Shown piece by piece: positions 8,944 to 17,826 of a DNA stretch of 64,000 nucleotides. The notes under the pieces are model-generated. The model was not told where the DNA came from. It made no database searches and saw only the letters and a program-made list of their open reading frames with translations. The translations under genes and the position numbers were made by a program. Origin of the DNA: JAPOVO01 sp026708165 (lineage in GTDB: Bacteria > Chloroflexota > UBA11872 > VXNJ01); assembly GCA_965208775.1 (NCBI GenBank), contig OZ242360.1, forward strand, positions 3,175,825 through 3,239,824, written 5' to 3'. Position 1 is the stretch's first letter; the number at the start of each line of letters is the position of its first letter.

Positions 8944-9276
8944 CTACTCTTTCAAGACCAGATAGATAATCAGCTTCACTTCCGGATCGGAGCCGTCGAG
9001 CTCCGCGCGCAGGCGGAGCCACCCTCCGAATTCCCGGAGCTTTATCGAGTAAAGACCTTCCTCGCGCATGACGGGCAACTCAGTCCCCTCGTCGATCCAA
9101 AACATGCCGTCCGGGGAAATCTGCGCGCTAGCCCTAAGCTCGGCGCCTTGTCTCATGTTGAGTATTCGGACGAACCATCTGGCTTCCGACGCCCAGGCGC
9201 ACTCGTGCGGCTCGGTGTCGAAACTCGAAGTGAAGATCGAGTTTCGTTCGACCACCGCAGTGTGCGAAGTTCTCAT
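8944..9276 (-). CDS. Hypothetical protein, 110 residues
   Basis: I do not recognise this protein. It has no signal peptide or membrane segment. The second half alternates hydrophobic and charged residues (LRASAQISPDG, YSIKLREFGGWLRLRAEL, VKLIIYLVLKE), suggesting a small beta-sandwich. It lies 5 bases downstream of the equally unknown 317-residue protein and 33 bases upstream of the lipoprotein gene, so it belongs to the same transcription unit. A role linked to the imported substrate is an inference from position alone. Confidence 0.7.
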   Translation of the reverse strand: MRTSHTAVVERNSIFTSSFDTEPHECAWASEARWFVRILNMRQGAELRASAQISPDGMFWIDEGTELPVMREEGLYSIKLREFGGWLRLRAELDGSDPEVKLIIYLVLKE

Positions 9277-9281
9277 GCTCG

Positions 9282-10235
9282 CTACCAGTCAGCCGAAACA
9301 AGCAATGAATCGACGTAAAGGAAATTGCGCACCGGCACGCGCGTGCGAACGTTGATTTCGAGATTCAACAGCCGGGCCAGCCCCCAATACGGGGAATCGT
9401 GCACCGGAACCGGGATGTCGCGTAGGTCCATGACCTTGTCGTTGACTTGAAGCTCGACATTGCGACCCCTGCCGATGTCAAACACCCACCGCAGGTAGTG
9501 CCAGTTCACTTTGGACGGAATCTCGTTGTAGCAGAGCGGCTGATATCCATCGGGAACGTCCTCCCAGTCCGCCGGGTCCTGCACCTGGAAGTCCTCGAGC
9601 GGACGGTCGAGATAGTCGTCGGGAAACATGTCTCTGATCGTCCTGCGCGTTACCTGCAGCGACGTCTTGTATTTCCAACGCCGAATCAAGTTGCCCTGAG
9701 CATCGGCGTTGACGTAGCGAAGCGCGCAGTGAGTTCGCCGTCCCTCGTCGTCGATTTGAATGTCGTTACCGATCATGATGTCGCCGAACTGCGCTTCCGA
9801 GGGATGGAAGTTTCCATCCCATTCCCGTCCGCCTTCGGGCACCGGCTCGAAGTTCCATTCGGACTTGTAGCTGAAGTACATCTCCATTTGCACCGGCCCA
9901 AGGTCTTGCCACGTGAGTCGCTTGCACATTACCGCCATATGGTCGGGAACGGGCCGGGTAGCAGCCTTGAGGGCGTATGTACCCGACATCGGCCCGTGCG
10001 TGCCCTGGTCGAAGTACGTGCACGTGCTCAACTGGGCGGGATGAAAGTCACGGACGTAGCGGGCCATGTTGTCGAGATTTCCGTCTGTGTTGCCGATCAG
10101 CTCGCACCAGCCGTTGACGCCGTTGTCGAAGTCGTCGAAGCACAGGATTCGCGGGAGGGGATTGAACTTGCTCAGCTTCGGATCGGCCCGAAGCAACGCC
10201 AGCCTGAGGGCGTCTGCATCGATCACTCGGCGCAC
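9282..10235 (-). CDS. Hypothetical protein, 317 residues, possible jelly-roll/concanavalin-like fold
   Basis: A family I cannot name with certainty. No signal peptide. The sequence is rich in Trp, Tyr and Asp, with segments such as CFDDFDNGVNGWCEL, FSYKSEWNFEP, NWHYLRWVFDIGRG and VELQVNDKVMDL, which resemble strands of laminin-G/concanavalin-like sandwiches that hold carbohydrate. It is encoded between a dehydrogenase and an ABC binding protein, 55 bases downstream of the dehydrogenase and 5 bases upstream of the 110-residue protein, which fits a carbohydrate-handling role. No catalytic motif was found. Confidence 0.75.
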   Translation of the reverse strand: MRRVIDADALRLALLRADPKLSKFNPLPRILCFDDFDNGVNGWCELIGNTDGNLDNMARYVRDFHPAQLSTCTYFDQGTHGPMSGTYALKAATRPVPDHMAVMCKRLTWQDLGPVQMEMYFSYKSEWNFEPVPEGGREWDGNFHPSEAQFGDIMIGNDIQIDDEGRRTHCALRYVNADAQGNLIRRWKYKTSLQVTRRTIRDMFPDDYLDRPLEDFQVQDPADWEDVPDGYQPLCYNEIPSKVNWHYLRWVFDIGRGRNVELQVNDKVMDLRDIPVPVHDSPYWGLARLLNLEINVRTRVPVRNFLYVDSLLVSADW

Positions 10236-10290
10236 CTCCCGCCTTCAAGTCGTTGGGGCTGCGAGAGTACCACACACTCCCCCAAGAATG

Positions 10291-11190
10291 TCAAGCGCTG
10301 AGCTCTACTCCTGCGACCTCCTCCCAAAGCCTTACCGCAGAGGTGAAGTTCTCCTCACCGAAACCCTTGGCGGTCGATGCCGTGAACATCTGCTGGGTCA
10401 CGGCAGCCAACGGGGTTATCGATCCGATTCGAGAGGCGAACTCCGTCGCCAGGCGGAGATCCTTCAATGCGTGGCGAGTGAGAAATCCGGGCTTGAAGTC
10501 GCGCTCGAAGACCGAGCCTTCGAATACGGCTTCGAGCGACCTGTTCCAGACGACCGTCTTTCGGAACAGGTCGACCATGAAACCGATGTCCAGGCCAGCC
10601 TTGGCGCCCAGCGTCAGAGCCTCGGCGTCGGCCAGGATGATCGTAAACGCGAGCATGTTGTGGATCAGCTTGAGTGTGGACGCGGTGCCGAGCGGGCCGC
10701 AATACACGATCTCCTCGCTTAGCAGGTCCATGACGTGACGAACTTCGTCCAGATCGGAAATCTCGCCGCCGGCGAGGAGCCGCATGGTGGCGTTCTCGGC
10801 GTCACGCGAAGAGCCGGTTATCTTGCACTCAAGCATTCGCACATCCTCCAGGCGGAGGCGCTCGGCAACGCGCAAGGTGGTGTCGGGGTCTACGGTGCTG
10901 AGGTCGATTAGCATCCGTGGCGGCTCTTGGGCACTCGCAATTCCGTCTTCACCGGTGACGGCGTCATCCAGATGCTTGGGTTCAGGCAGCGCGGTCATCA
11001 CGTAGTCCGTCTTCTCCGCCGCAAGTCTGGGCGAGGCCGCCGCCCTGCCGCCGGCCGCGGCCAGCTCCCCGGAGCGCTCCGATACGAGATCGAACCCAAC
11101 AACGTCATGGCCTGCCTTCAGAAGGTTCTTGGCCACGCCGGAGCCGATAGCTCCGAGGCCGACAAAGCCGATAGTGAGACTCTGTTCCAT
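10291..11190 (-). CDS. NAD(P)-dependent beta-hydroxyacid dehydrogenase, 3-hydroxyisobutyrate dehydrogenase family
   Basis: A 299-residue enzyme with the cofactor motif GFVGLGAIG at the N-terminus, the DLSTVDPDT segment (96-104) and the catalytic lysine K174 with N178 in KLIHN. The segment that is usually a Gly/Ser-rich substrate loop is ECKITGSSRDAENAT here, so the substrate differs from classical hydroxyisobutyrate. ATG at 11190 is chosen over a TTG at 11214 because AGGAG lies 9 bases before it. It is the first gene of the minus-strand series ending with the sulfatase, and divergent from a second sulfatase, so it may oxidise a sugar-acid breakdown product. Confidence 0.88.
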   Translation of the reverse strand: MEQSLTIGFVGLGAIGSGVAKNLLKAGHDVVGFDLVSERSGELAAAGGRAAASPRLAAEKTDYVMTALPEPKHLDDAVTGEDGIASAQEPPRMLIDLSTVDPDTTLRVAERLRLEDVRMLECKITGSSRDAENATMRLLAGGEISDLDEVRHVMDLLSEEIVYCGPLGTASTLKLIHNMLAFTIILADAEALTLGAKAGLDIGFMVDLFRKTVVWNRSLEAVFEGSVFERDFKPGFLTRHALKDLRLATEFASRIGSITPLAAVTQQMFTASTAKGFGEENFTSAVRLWEEVAGVELSA

Positions 11191-11375
11191 CACTGCAAGC
11201 TCCTGCAAGGGCAACTCTTAAGTTCGAGCCGAGATCCCGCCAGAGTGTACCCAAGACGGAGACCAGGACGAGGCGGCCTGGGATACTATTTCCCGGCTAT
11301 GGCAGTGCTAAATCACGAGTACCGGGTGGTTTTGGCTGATTGCGGCGCGCCCGCCGAGTCGAGAGGCCGTCTTCC

Positions 11376-12907
11376 GTGACGAGTAGCGCCCGGCCTAACA
11401 TCTTGTGGTACTGCACCGATCAGCAGCGCTTCGACACGGTCGGCGCGCTCGGCAATCGCCACGTGCATACACCCAATCTCGACCGCCTGGTGGAGGGGGC
11501 GTTGCCTTCACCCACGCGTATTGTCAGAGTCCTATCTGCACACCCAGCCGCGCCAGTTTCCTAACCGGTATGTACCCGAGCACGCTCCACGTCCACAGCA
11601 ACGGGTCGCTGTACTTCCCCAGCGAACACACAATGGTGACCCGAATGCTTGCCGACTCGGGCTACGACTGCGGCCTGGTTGGAAAGCTTGGGCTGGCAAA
11701 CGGCGAGGGAGCCGAAGAGCCGCGCAACCAAAGTGGCTATCGATACTACGAATACTCGAACGGTCCGAAGGTGGGGCTGTCCAATGGCAACGACTATCTG
11801 AGGTGGATTCGTGATAGAGGGCTGGACCCTGTCTCTATCCTCGGTCCGCCATCCGACATCGGGCGGTGCGACCGCGCCGCCTTCGCGGGCTTCACGTCGA
11901 GCTTGCACCGCGGCGGGCTGAAGTTACCGACGCCCGACAAAGACAACGCGCCCGTCGCCCTTCACCAGACGACCTGGTGCACGGAAAAGGCCGTCGAGTT
12001 CATCTCGGAATCGCGGCGCTCCGACCAACCATGGCTGCTGTCGGTAAACCCGTTCGATCCTCACCCTCCGTTCGATCCGCCGTGGGAGCACTTCCGCCGG
12101 TTCGACCCGGAGACGATGCCCGGACCGCATTTCAGGGAGAGCGACCGGGGCCAGCAAGAACGCTTGAAGAACATCGACTTTCAGACCAAAGCCCGCAACC
12201 CGGAGGAATTTGACGCTCGCTCGGTACAGGCCGCTTACTACGCGATGATCGAGCCAATCGACGATCGGCTTGGCGCCATTCTCGACGCCTTGGACGAGAC
12301 CGGACAGCGCGAACGCACCGTCGTGGTGTTCACAACCGATCATGGCGAGGCCCTGGGAGATCACGGACTGTTGCTGAAGGGTTGCCGATTCTACGAAGGG
12401 CTTGTGCGGGTGCCGCTGATATGGTCGTGGCCGGGGCACTTCAGCACGGGATTGCGCAGCGATGCGCTGGTCGAGCTGCTGGACATCGCTCCCACGCTGC
12501 TGGATCTGGCCGGACTCCCGATTCCGGAACGAATGCAAGGACGGAGCCTTCTGCCGATTCTTGCCGGCAGAGCCGATCCCGATGAGCACCGGGATTTCGT
12601 CCGAAGCGAGTACTACGACGCGCTGCCGCTTCCCGATGGAACCATGGCGACCGTGTACCGCGACCGGCGTTGGAAGCTGGTCGTGTATCACAGCCACGGA
12701 TTCGGGGAGCTGTTCGATCTGCGAAACGATCCGCACGAGTTCGAGAATCTGTGGGACGATTCGGCGTGCCAGGCGGTGCGGGAGGACCTCTTACTCAAGT
12801 CCTACGACGCCTCGGTGATGGCCATGGACTGGGGGCCGCCGCTGGTTCAGAAGTATGAGGACCGGCCAGCCTTTCGGCGGCCGCTGGGCAGGTGGGGCCG
12901 GAGATAG
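11376..12907 (+). pseudogene. Type I sulfatase interrupted by a one-base deletion
   Basis: Two frames together encode one sulfatase of about 510 residues. The first (GTG at 11376, with GAGAGG upstream) gives PNILWYCTDQQRFDT and LDRLVE. The second, one base short, continues with GVAFTHAYCQ and the maturation motif CTPSRASFLTG. The break is in the G run at 11495-11499: one more G would restore the frame exactly at a conserved place. The rest is intact, including TDHGEALGDHG and a normal C-terminus. It may be a genuine new mutation or a homopolymer sequencing error; I favour error. It is a paralogue of the 3.9-5.4 kb sulfatase and is followed by an enolase-superfamily gene whose ATG is 23 bases after the stop. 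Confidence 0.85.
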
Positions 12908-12930
12908 CGGTCGGCAAGGAGGCTTTGGCG

Positions 12931-14100
12931 ATGGGAGCACAGAGACGACCGACGATCACCCGAATCGAGGCCGTTGAGTTCTTCGTGGAGTTGGAGAATC
13001 TGGGGATGACGCCGGACGGCTGCGAAATGCAATACCAACCGGGAGAAACACTCCGGCCCATGCGCTACGCGCTCACGATCGATACCGACGTGGGCGTGCG
13101 GGGAGAGTTCGTTGGTCGAAGACCGGAAAGCTACAACCAGCTGCAGCGAGTAGCCGGGCGGATGCTGGGACGGAGCGCTCTCGACCGCGAAGGGATTTAC
13201 GGCGAATTGAAGCGCCAGTTCAGGGCGACGATCAATTTGGCCGTGGCTCCCCTCGATATCGCGCTTTGGGACCTCGCGGGCAAGCTGTACGGAGCGCCAG
13301 TCTACGAATTACTGGGGGGCAGCGACCGTCCCCTGCCGGCATACGCCAGCACCCACTTCGGGGACGCCAGCGGAGGACTTGACAGCCCCGAGGCGTTTGC
13401 CGATTTCGCGGTCCGCTGCAAGGAGATGGGCTATCCCGCCTTCAAGATACATAGCTGGGGCGCTCCCATCGAGAGGGAAGTGCGGCTGGTGACCACCGTC
13501 CGCGAGGCAGTAGGCGACGGAATGCAGCTCATGCACGATCCGGGCTGCACGTATCGAACGTTCCTCGAAGCCTTGACGGTGGGCAAGGCGCTGGACGAGG
13601 CGAACTACCTCTGGTACGAGGATCCTTACATGGACGGCGGCATGTCGGCGTTTGGCAACAAGAAGCTGAGAGAGCTGCTCCGAATTCCAATAATGATTAC
13701 GGAACACATCCGCGGGCTGGAGCAGCACGTAGACGTGATCGTCGCGGGTGGAACAGACCTCGTGCGAGTCGACGCTAACCTGGACGGCGGGCTGACGGGG
13801 GCGCTCAAAATCTGCCATGCCGCAGAAGGCTTTGGGTTGGACGTCGAGATACACTCGCCCGGCCCGGCGCACCGGCACCTAATGGCGTCGATTCCCAACT
13901 CGAACTACTACGAAATGTCGCTGGTCCACCCGATGGCCCCCACTCACAATGGGAAGGCATATCTCGATTACGACGACGAGCTGGAGTCGATAGACGCCAA
14001 CGGATGCGTGTCCGTCCCGACTGGGCCGGGCCTGGGTGTGTCGATTGACTGGGACCTCGTGAGAAGGAATCAGACCGGCGGGTTCGTGTTCGAGACGTAA
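12931..14100 (+). CDS. Enolase-superfamily enzyme, mandelate racemase/muconate lactonizing group
   Basis: A 389-residue acid-sugar dehydratase or racemase candidate. N-terminal capping domain to about 125, then the (beta/alpha)8 barrel. Visible active-site residues are K172-x-H174 (FKIHSWG), metal ligands D203, E230 (WYEDP) and E258 (ITEH), and a D281/H308 pair that may act as the second acid-base. KxH in place of the usual KxK means one catalytic lysine is replaced, so the reaction cannot be named. ATG at 12931 is chosen because AAGGAGG at 12916-12922 precedes it by 8 bases. Position after a sulfatase suggests action on a desulfated sugar acid. Confidence 0.88.
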   Translation: MGAQRRPTITRIEAVEFFVELENLGMTPDGCEMQYQPGETLRPMRYALTIDTDVGVRGEFVGRRPESYNQLQRVAGRMLGRSALDREGIYGELKRQFRATINLAVAPLDIALWDLAGKLYGAPVYELLGGSDRPLPAYASTHFGDASGGLDSPEAFADFAVRCKEMGYPAFKIHSWGAPIEREVRLVTTVREAVGDGMQLMHDPGCTYRTFLEALTVGKALDEANYLWYEDPYMDGGMSAFGNKKLRELLRIPIMITEHIRGLEQHVDVIVAGGTDLVRVDANLDGGLTGALKICHAAEGFGLDVEIHSPGPAHRHLMASIPNSNYYEMSLVHPMAPTHNGKAYLDYDDELESIDANGCVSVPTGPGLGVSIDWDLVRRNQTGGFVFET

Positions 14101-14157
14101 TTCGGCGCAGGTGGTTGCCCGCTTGTTTGCCGCTCGTCTATTTTTGATTATCGACAA

Positions 14158-14230
14158 GCCCCCGTAGCTCAGTGGACAGAGCAACTGCCTTCTAAGCAGT
14201 GGGTCGTGTGTTCGAATCGCACCGGGGGTA
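14158..14230 (+). tRNA. tRNA-Arg(TCT)
   Basis: A 73-base cloverleaf. The acceptor stem GCCCCCG (14158-14164) pairs with CGGGGGT (14223-14229), with a G-T closing pair. D arm GCTC/GAGC, anticodon stem ACTGC/GCAGT around the loop CTTCTAA with anticodon TCT, and T arm GTGTG/CGCAC with TTCGAAT follow in order. The discriminator base is A, and CCA is not encoded. It reads AGA codons. Confidence 0.95.
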
Positions 14231-14550
14231 CCGGACCGTACAGAATCAAGAATCTTGCCTTTGTAGGCTCGGATCGGCACCGTATGGCGCTAGCTATCGC
14301 GGACGCTTGAGCAACCTCGGTCGTCCCGACCACAAGGCCTGCCTGGCCGGGCTCCAGGGGCACAGGAGGTGTCGATGGATCCTGGCGGTACCGGGTTGAC
14401 AGGATGGCACGACTAAAGCATCTGAGAGAATGGCACGCGCCGCTCCGCACCGAACGAAGGGGGCCGCACCCCGGCCGGGAGCCGGAGACGTGGGCCGTGA
14501 CTCGGCGTACTCCCCGGTGGATGGGGATCGGTTGAGGGCGGCATGAGTCC
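14231..14550 (+). other. Intergenic stretch between tRNA-Arg and phnW
   Basis: About 320 bases without a convincing gene on either strand. A TTGACA at 14396-14401 is the only promoter-like hexamer, but no good -10 follows at 16-18 bases. The stretch is a candidate for island junction DNA because it separates a tRNA from genes of different codon habit. I see no repeat of the tRNA 3' end downstream. Confidence 0.5.
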
Positions 14551-15687
14551 GTGACCGCGCAGTCACCGAGTGGCGACCCCTGGTTGCTGACTCCGGGGCC
14601 GCTCACTACCTCACCGGAAGTAAAGGAAGCGGCGCGGCACGACTACGGCTCTCGCGATCACCGCTTCATCGGCATCAACCGGCGGGTGCGCGAGCGTCTC
14701 GTCGACGTCGTGGGCGGGCACGATACCCACGTCTGCATTCCCCTCCAGGGCAGCGGCACGTTCGCGGTGGAGGCCATGCTCGGCTCTTTTGTCCCCCGTG
14801 ACGGGAAGCTGCTGATCCTCGTCAACGGTGCCTACGGCCGGCGGATGGCGAAGATCTGTGAAGTAGCGGGCCGTCGCAGCGTCCTGGTGGAGACGGGAGA
14901 AGACGTGCCCAACGACCCGAGAGCGCTCGACCGCGTGCTGGCGAACGACGCAGGCATATCCCACGTGGCGGCCGTCTACTGCGAAACTACCTCGGGCATC
15001 CTGAACCCCATCGAGGCGATCGCCCGCGTCGCCGTGCGCCACGGCCGTGGTCTTCTCATCGACGCCATGAGCGCCTTCGGAGCCCTGCCTCTCGACGCAC
15101 GCACCGTGCCCTTCGACGCGATGGCAGCTTGTTCCAATAAATGCCTCGAGAGCACGCCGGGCGTGGGCTTTTGCATTGCACGGCGCGAGGCCCTCGAGCA
15201 CAGCGCCGACAATGCACACTCGCTCAGCTTAGACCTGCGAGACCAGTACCTCGCGATGGAGAAGGACGGTCAATGGCGTTTCACCCCACCGGTCCAGACC
15301 ATTCTCTCCCTCGACCGTGCTCTTCATGAGTTCGAGGCCGAGGGCGGCACCGCGGGACGCGGCGCGCGCTACCGGGAGAATCTGCGCGTTCTGGTGGAGG
15401 GCGTGCGCCGGCTCGGCTTCGAGACCCTGTTGCCGGACGCCGTGCAGGCGCCGATCATCGTCACCTTCCACATGCCGGCCGACCCGCGTTTCGAGTTCGA
15501 GGCGTTCTACGAGCGGTTGCAGCGCCGGGGCTACGTCATCTATCCCGGCAAGCTCACTGCCGCCCCGTCCTTCCGCATCGGCTGCATCGGTCGCCTTGGG
15601 GTAAAGGAGATGCGCGGCGTCCTGGCCGCGGTCGAAGATATGCTGGACGAAATGGGAGTCAAGAGCGGTGCGCCCGCCGCCGCATAA
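14551..15687 (+). CDS. phnW: 2-aminoethylphosphonate-pyruvate transaminase
   Basis: A 378-residue class V PLP aminotransferase that converts 2-aminoethylphosphonate plus pyruvate to phosphonoacetaldehyde plus alanine. The N-terminus LLTPGPLTTSPEVK and the segment DYGSRDHRF are typical of PhnW. D171 (LIDAMSAFG) and K197 in SNKCLESTPG are the PLP-binding pair. GTG start with GAGGGCGG at 14534-14541. phnX follows 49 bases after the stop in the same direction, giving the two-step phosphonatase pathway. The pair uses C/G-ending codons more heavily than the neighbours and sits directly after a tRNA gene, which suggests acquisition by transfer. Confidence 0.93.
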   Translation: MTAQSPSGDPWLLTPGPLTTSPEVKEAARHDYGSRDHRFIGINRRVRERLVDVVGGHDTHVCIPLQGSGTFAVEAMLGSFVPRDGKLLILVNGAYGRRMAKICEVAGRRSVLVETGEDVPNDPRALDRVLANDAGISHVAAVYCETTSGILNPIEAIARVAVRHGRGLLIDAMSAFGALPLDARTVPFDAMAACSNKCLESTPGVGFCIARREALEHSADNAHSLSLDLRDQYLAMEKDGQWRFTPPVQTILSLDRALHEFEAEGGTAGRGARYRENLRVLVEGVRRLGFETLLPDAVQAPIIVTFHMPADPRFEFEAFYERLQRRGYVIYPGKLTAAPSFRIGCIGRLGVKEMRGVLAAVEDMLDEMGVKSGAPAAA

Positions 15688-15736
15688 CAGGCGGGCCGGG
15701 ACTCGACATCATTGGCACAGCAAAAGGAGACAGGAA

Positions 15737-16585
15737 TTGGCGCTAACCTGCGACTTCGTTTTTAGCCGCAGCTACCGCGGCAGGGTCAAGGCCGCGATCC
15801 TCGACTGGAGCGGCACCACCGCGGATGCCTACGTGCTCGCTCCCGCGGTTGTGTTCGTCGACGTGTTCAGGAAGCACGGAGTCGAGATCACGATGCCGGA
15901 GGCACGGGGGCCGATGGGCCTGCGCAAGGACCTGCATATCAAGGCCCTCACCGAGGTGCCGGAGATCGCCGAGCGCTGGGAAAGTGTGCACGGCAAGCGC
16001 CCCGGCCAGGCGGAGGTCGACGCGATGTTCGCCGACTTCGTGCCGATGCAGATCGCCTGCCTGCGCGAGTACACCACTCTCCTGCCCGGAGTCGCCGAGA
16101 CGACCCAGCGCCTGCAGGCGGAGGGGATCAAGCTTGGCAGCACCACCGGCTTCGTGCGCCCGATGGTGGATATCCTGGAAGCGGATGCGAAGAAGCAGGG
16201 CTACGTGCCCGATGCCTCCGTCGCCGGCGACGAGGTGATCAACGGCGCCCGTCCCAAGCCCTTCATGGTCTACCGCAACCTCGATCTCCTCGATGTGCAC
16301 CCCATCCAGTCCGTGGTCAAGGTCGACGACACCGTGACGGGGGTGGGCGAAGCGCTGGAGGCGGGCTGCTGGGGGGTGGGCATCGCCCGCTACAGCAACT
16401 ACATGGACATCGACAGCCTGGAGCACGCAGAGAGCCTCTCGGAGGCGGAGATGCAACGCCGGCTCGCGTACACCCGGGAGATCCTGATCAAAACGGGCGC
16501 CCACTACGTCATCGACACCATCGACGAGCTGCCGGCAGTGATCGACGATGTGAATGCCCGCCTCGCGAGGGGTGAGAGGCCGTGA
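15737..16585 (+). CDS. phnX: Phosphonoacetaldehyde hydrolase (phosphonatase)
   Basis: A 282-residue HAD-superfamily enzyme that cleaves the C-P bond of phosphonoacetaldehyde to acetaldehyde and phosphate. The nucleophile D23 lies in ILDWSGTTAD and the Schiff-base lysine K64 in MGLRKDLH; their spacing (41 residues) equals that of the Bacillus enzyme. KPFMVYRN and VKVDDT are the later HAD motifs. TTG at 15737 is taken as the start because AAGGAG at 15724-15729 precedes it by 7 bases; the open frame upstream to 15668 has no such signal. It forms a unit with phnW. No phosphonate transporter is adjacent. Confidence 0.93.
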   Translation: MALTCDFVFSRSYRGRVKAAILDWSGTTADAYVLAPAVVFVDVFRKHGVEITMPEARGPMGLRKDLHIKALTEVPEIAERWESVHGKRPGQAEVDAMFADFVPMQIACLREYTTLLPGVAETTQRLQAEGIKLGSTTGFVRPMVDILEADAKKQGYVPDASVAGDEVINGARPKPFMVYRNLDLLDVHPIQSVVKVDDTVTGVGEALEAGCWGVGIARYSNYMDIDSLEHAESLSEAEMQRRLAYTREILIKTGAHYVIDTIDELPAVIDDVNARLARGERP

Positions 16586-16668
16586 TTGCGGCACGCTTTC
16601 TCCGCGGTGGCGGCGCGGCTGGAGCGAACGCCAATGGCGTCCGTGGGAGTTCCGTCAGATAGACGCCG

Positions 16669-17826
16669 TCATCTGAGCCATGGGCCGTAGCGACCTGTTC
16701 TGGAGTGGGCGAGGATGCCTTCGTCGAGAAGCGGCTCAACGAATTCCGGGGAGTAGCGGGTAGCCCGGTAGACGTTGACGAACTGATCGCCGAAAAACGG
16801 TGAGTAGTAGTCCCAGACCACGTCGCCCTCCATCGTGACTTCGAAGATGCGACCGCAGTCCGCTTCGCAAATGAGCGTGTTGCCGTTGGGCAGGCGCTGC
16901 TGACCCGCCCTGAACGGGCTGAAGAAGCCTTTGGGATCGCTGTATTCCCAAAGGAAGACCTCCGGCTCGCGAGGATCGAATTCGATGACCCTCGAATATC
17001 CTCGTAAAGTCCCGTTATCGAAGAGCAGGATATTGCCGTTGGGGAGCATCTGAGGCTGATGCTGACCGTCGAGCACGCCGAGTCCCCACGCCCAGATGAT
17101 CTCGCGGGTGTCGCTATCGACGATTGAGATGATGTCGATCGATCGGTGGCTGAGCATGTAGTTTCCCGCCCGGAATCGTCTGTCGGCGCGTCCGACCGGC
17201 GTGTCTGGTAACACGGTGAGCGTGTTGGTGTGCGACCAGTCGGCGGCGGGTCTCGGCAGCTCCAGACCGGCAAGATCAACCAGCTCGTCGACGTGGTCGC
17301 TGAGCCACCATTCCCAATGGACGAACGTCTTGCGGTCGACTTTCAATATCAGGTCGTCCTGGATGGGACCTCGGGGGAAAATGTCGGGACGGTCGCGGTC
17401 GCGTTGGTACAGGGTGAGGAGCGTACCGTCGTCGAAGCGGTGAAAGTCGTGATGAACCCGCCCGTACCACGCCCAGGTGACGTTTCCCTCGAAGTCCGTC
17501 TCGAACAGGCCGCTGAAGCACCGATCGCGGTCTTGGTTCCAATCCATGAAGTTGTCCCAGAAGATGGTGCCGTCGCTGTCGAGCTCCGCCCACTGGCTCC
17601 TGACGACGGGCCAGGTGTGAACGACCCGGCCGTTCATGTCGATGAGGTATTCGGTGTAGCCGAATGCCGGCGAGAAAAGCGTATAGCCGGGCCAAGCCCG
17701 GTCGCGGTCCCAAACGCGGACCCCGCGGAGCCCGTTGTCGACGCGCGGAGGGAGCGGCGTCGGCAGCTCGCCGTAATCTCGCGGGGCGTTCTCTCCGACT
17801 TCCGACTTTGACTGCTCTGCCCCCAT
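16669..17826 (-). CDS. Arylsulfotransferase (ASST)-like beta-propeller protein
   Basis: A 385-residue protein with repeated propeller-blade motifs: HTWPVVRSQWAELDSDG, DGQHQPQMLPNGNILLFDNG and GQQRLPNGNTLICE. The pattern of H-x-x-x-x-LPNGN is that of the arylsulfate sulfotransferase family, which moves sulfate between phenolic compounds. Unlike classical periplasmic ASST there is no signal peptide, only a polar N-terminus. Its divergent neighbour across a 165-base gap is a PhyH oxygenase. The many sulfatases in the window make a role in organosulfate metabolism plausible, but catalytic histidines were not assigned. Confidence 0.75.
   Translation of the reverse strand: MGAEQSKSEVGENAPRDYGELPTPLPPRVDNGLRGVRVWDRDRAWPGYTLFSPAFGYTEYLIDMNGRVVHTWPVVRSQWAELDSDGTIFWDNFMDWNQDRDRCFSGLFETDFEGNVTWAWYGRVHHDFHRFDDGTLLTLYQRDRDRPDIFPRGPIQDDLILKVDRKTFVHWEWWLSDHVDELVDLAGLELPRPAADWSHTNTLTVLPDTPVGRADRRFRAGNYMLSHRSIDIISIVDSDTREIIWAWGLGVLDGQHQPQMLPNGNILLFDNGTLRGYSRVIEFDPREPEVFLWEYSDPKGFFSPFRAGQQRLPNGNTLICEADCGRIFEVTMEGDVVWDYYSPFFGDQFVNVYRATRYSPEFVEPLLDEGILAHSRTGRYGPWLR

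Noticed and set aside
8600..8965. Thr/Ser-rich plus-strand open frame with a secreted look
   Set aside because: It is the antisense of the Val/Glu repeat linker; the same artefact occurs at 22997-23272.
9447..10301. 284-codon plus-strand open frame
   Set aside because: Antisense to the 317-residue hypothetical protein, which has better context, spacing and composition.
13879..14280. Minus-strand open frame containing GAIRTHDPLLRRQLLCPLSY
   Set aside because: It is the antisense of tRNA-Arg plus its surroundings, a known source of false protein calls.
14396..14425. TTGACA promoter-like hexamer upstream of phnW
   Set aside because: No acceptable -10 element at 16-18 bases; a chance match is likely.
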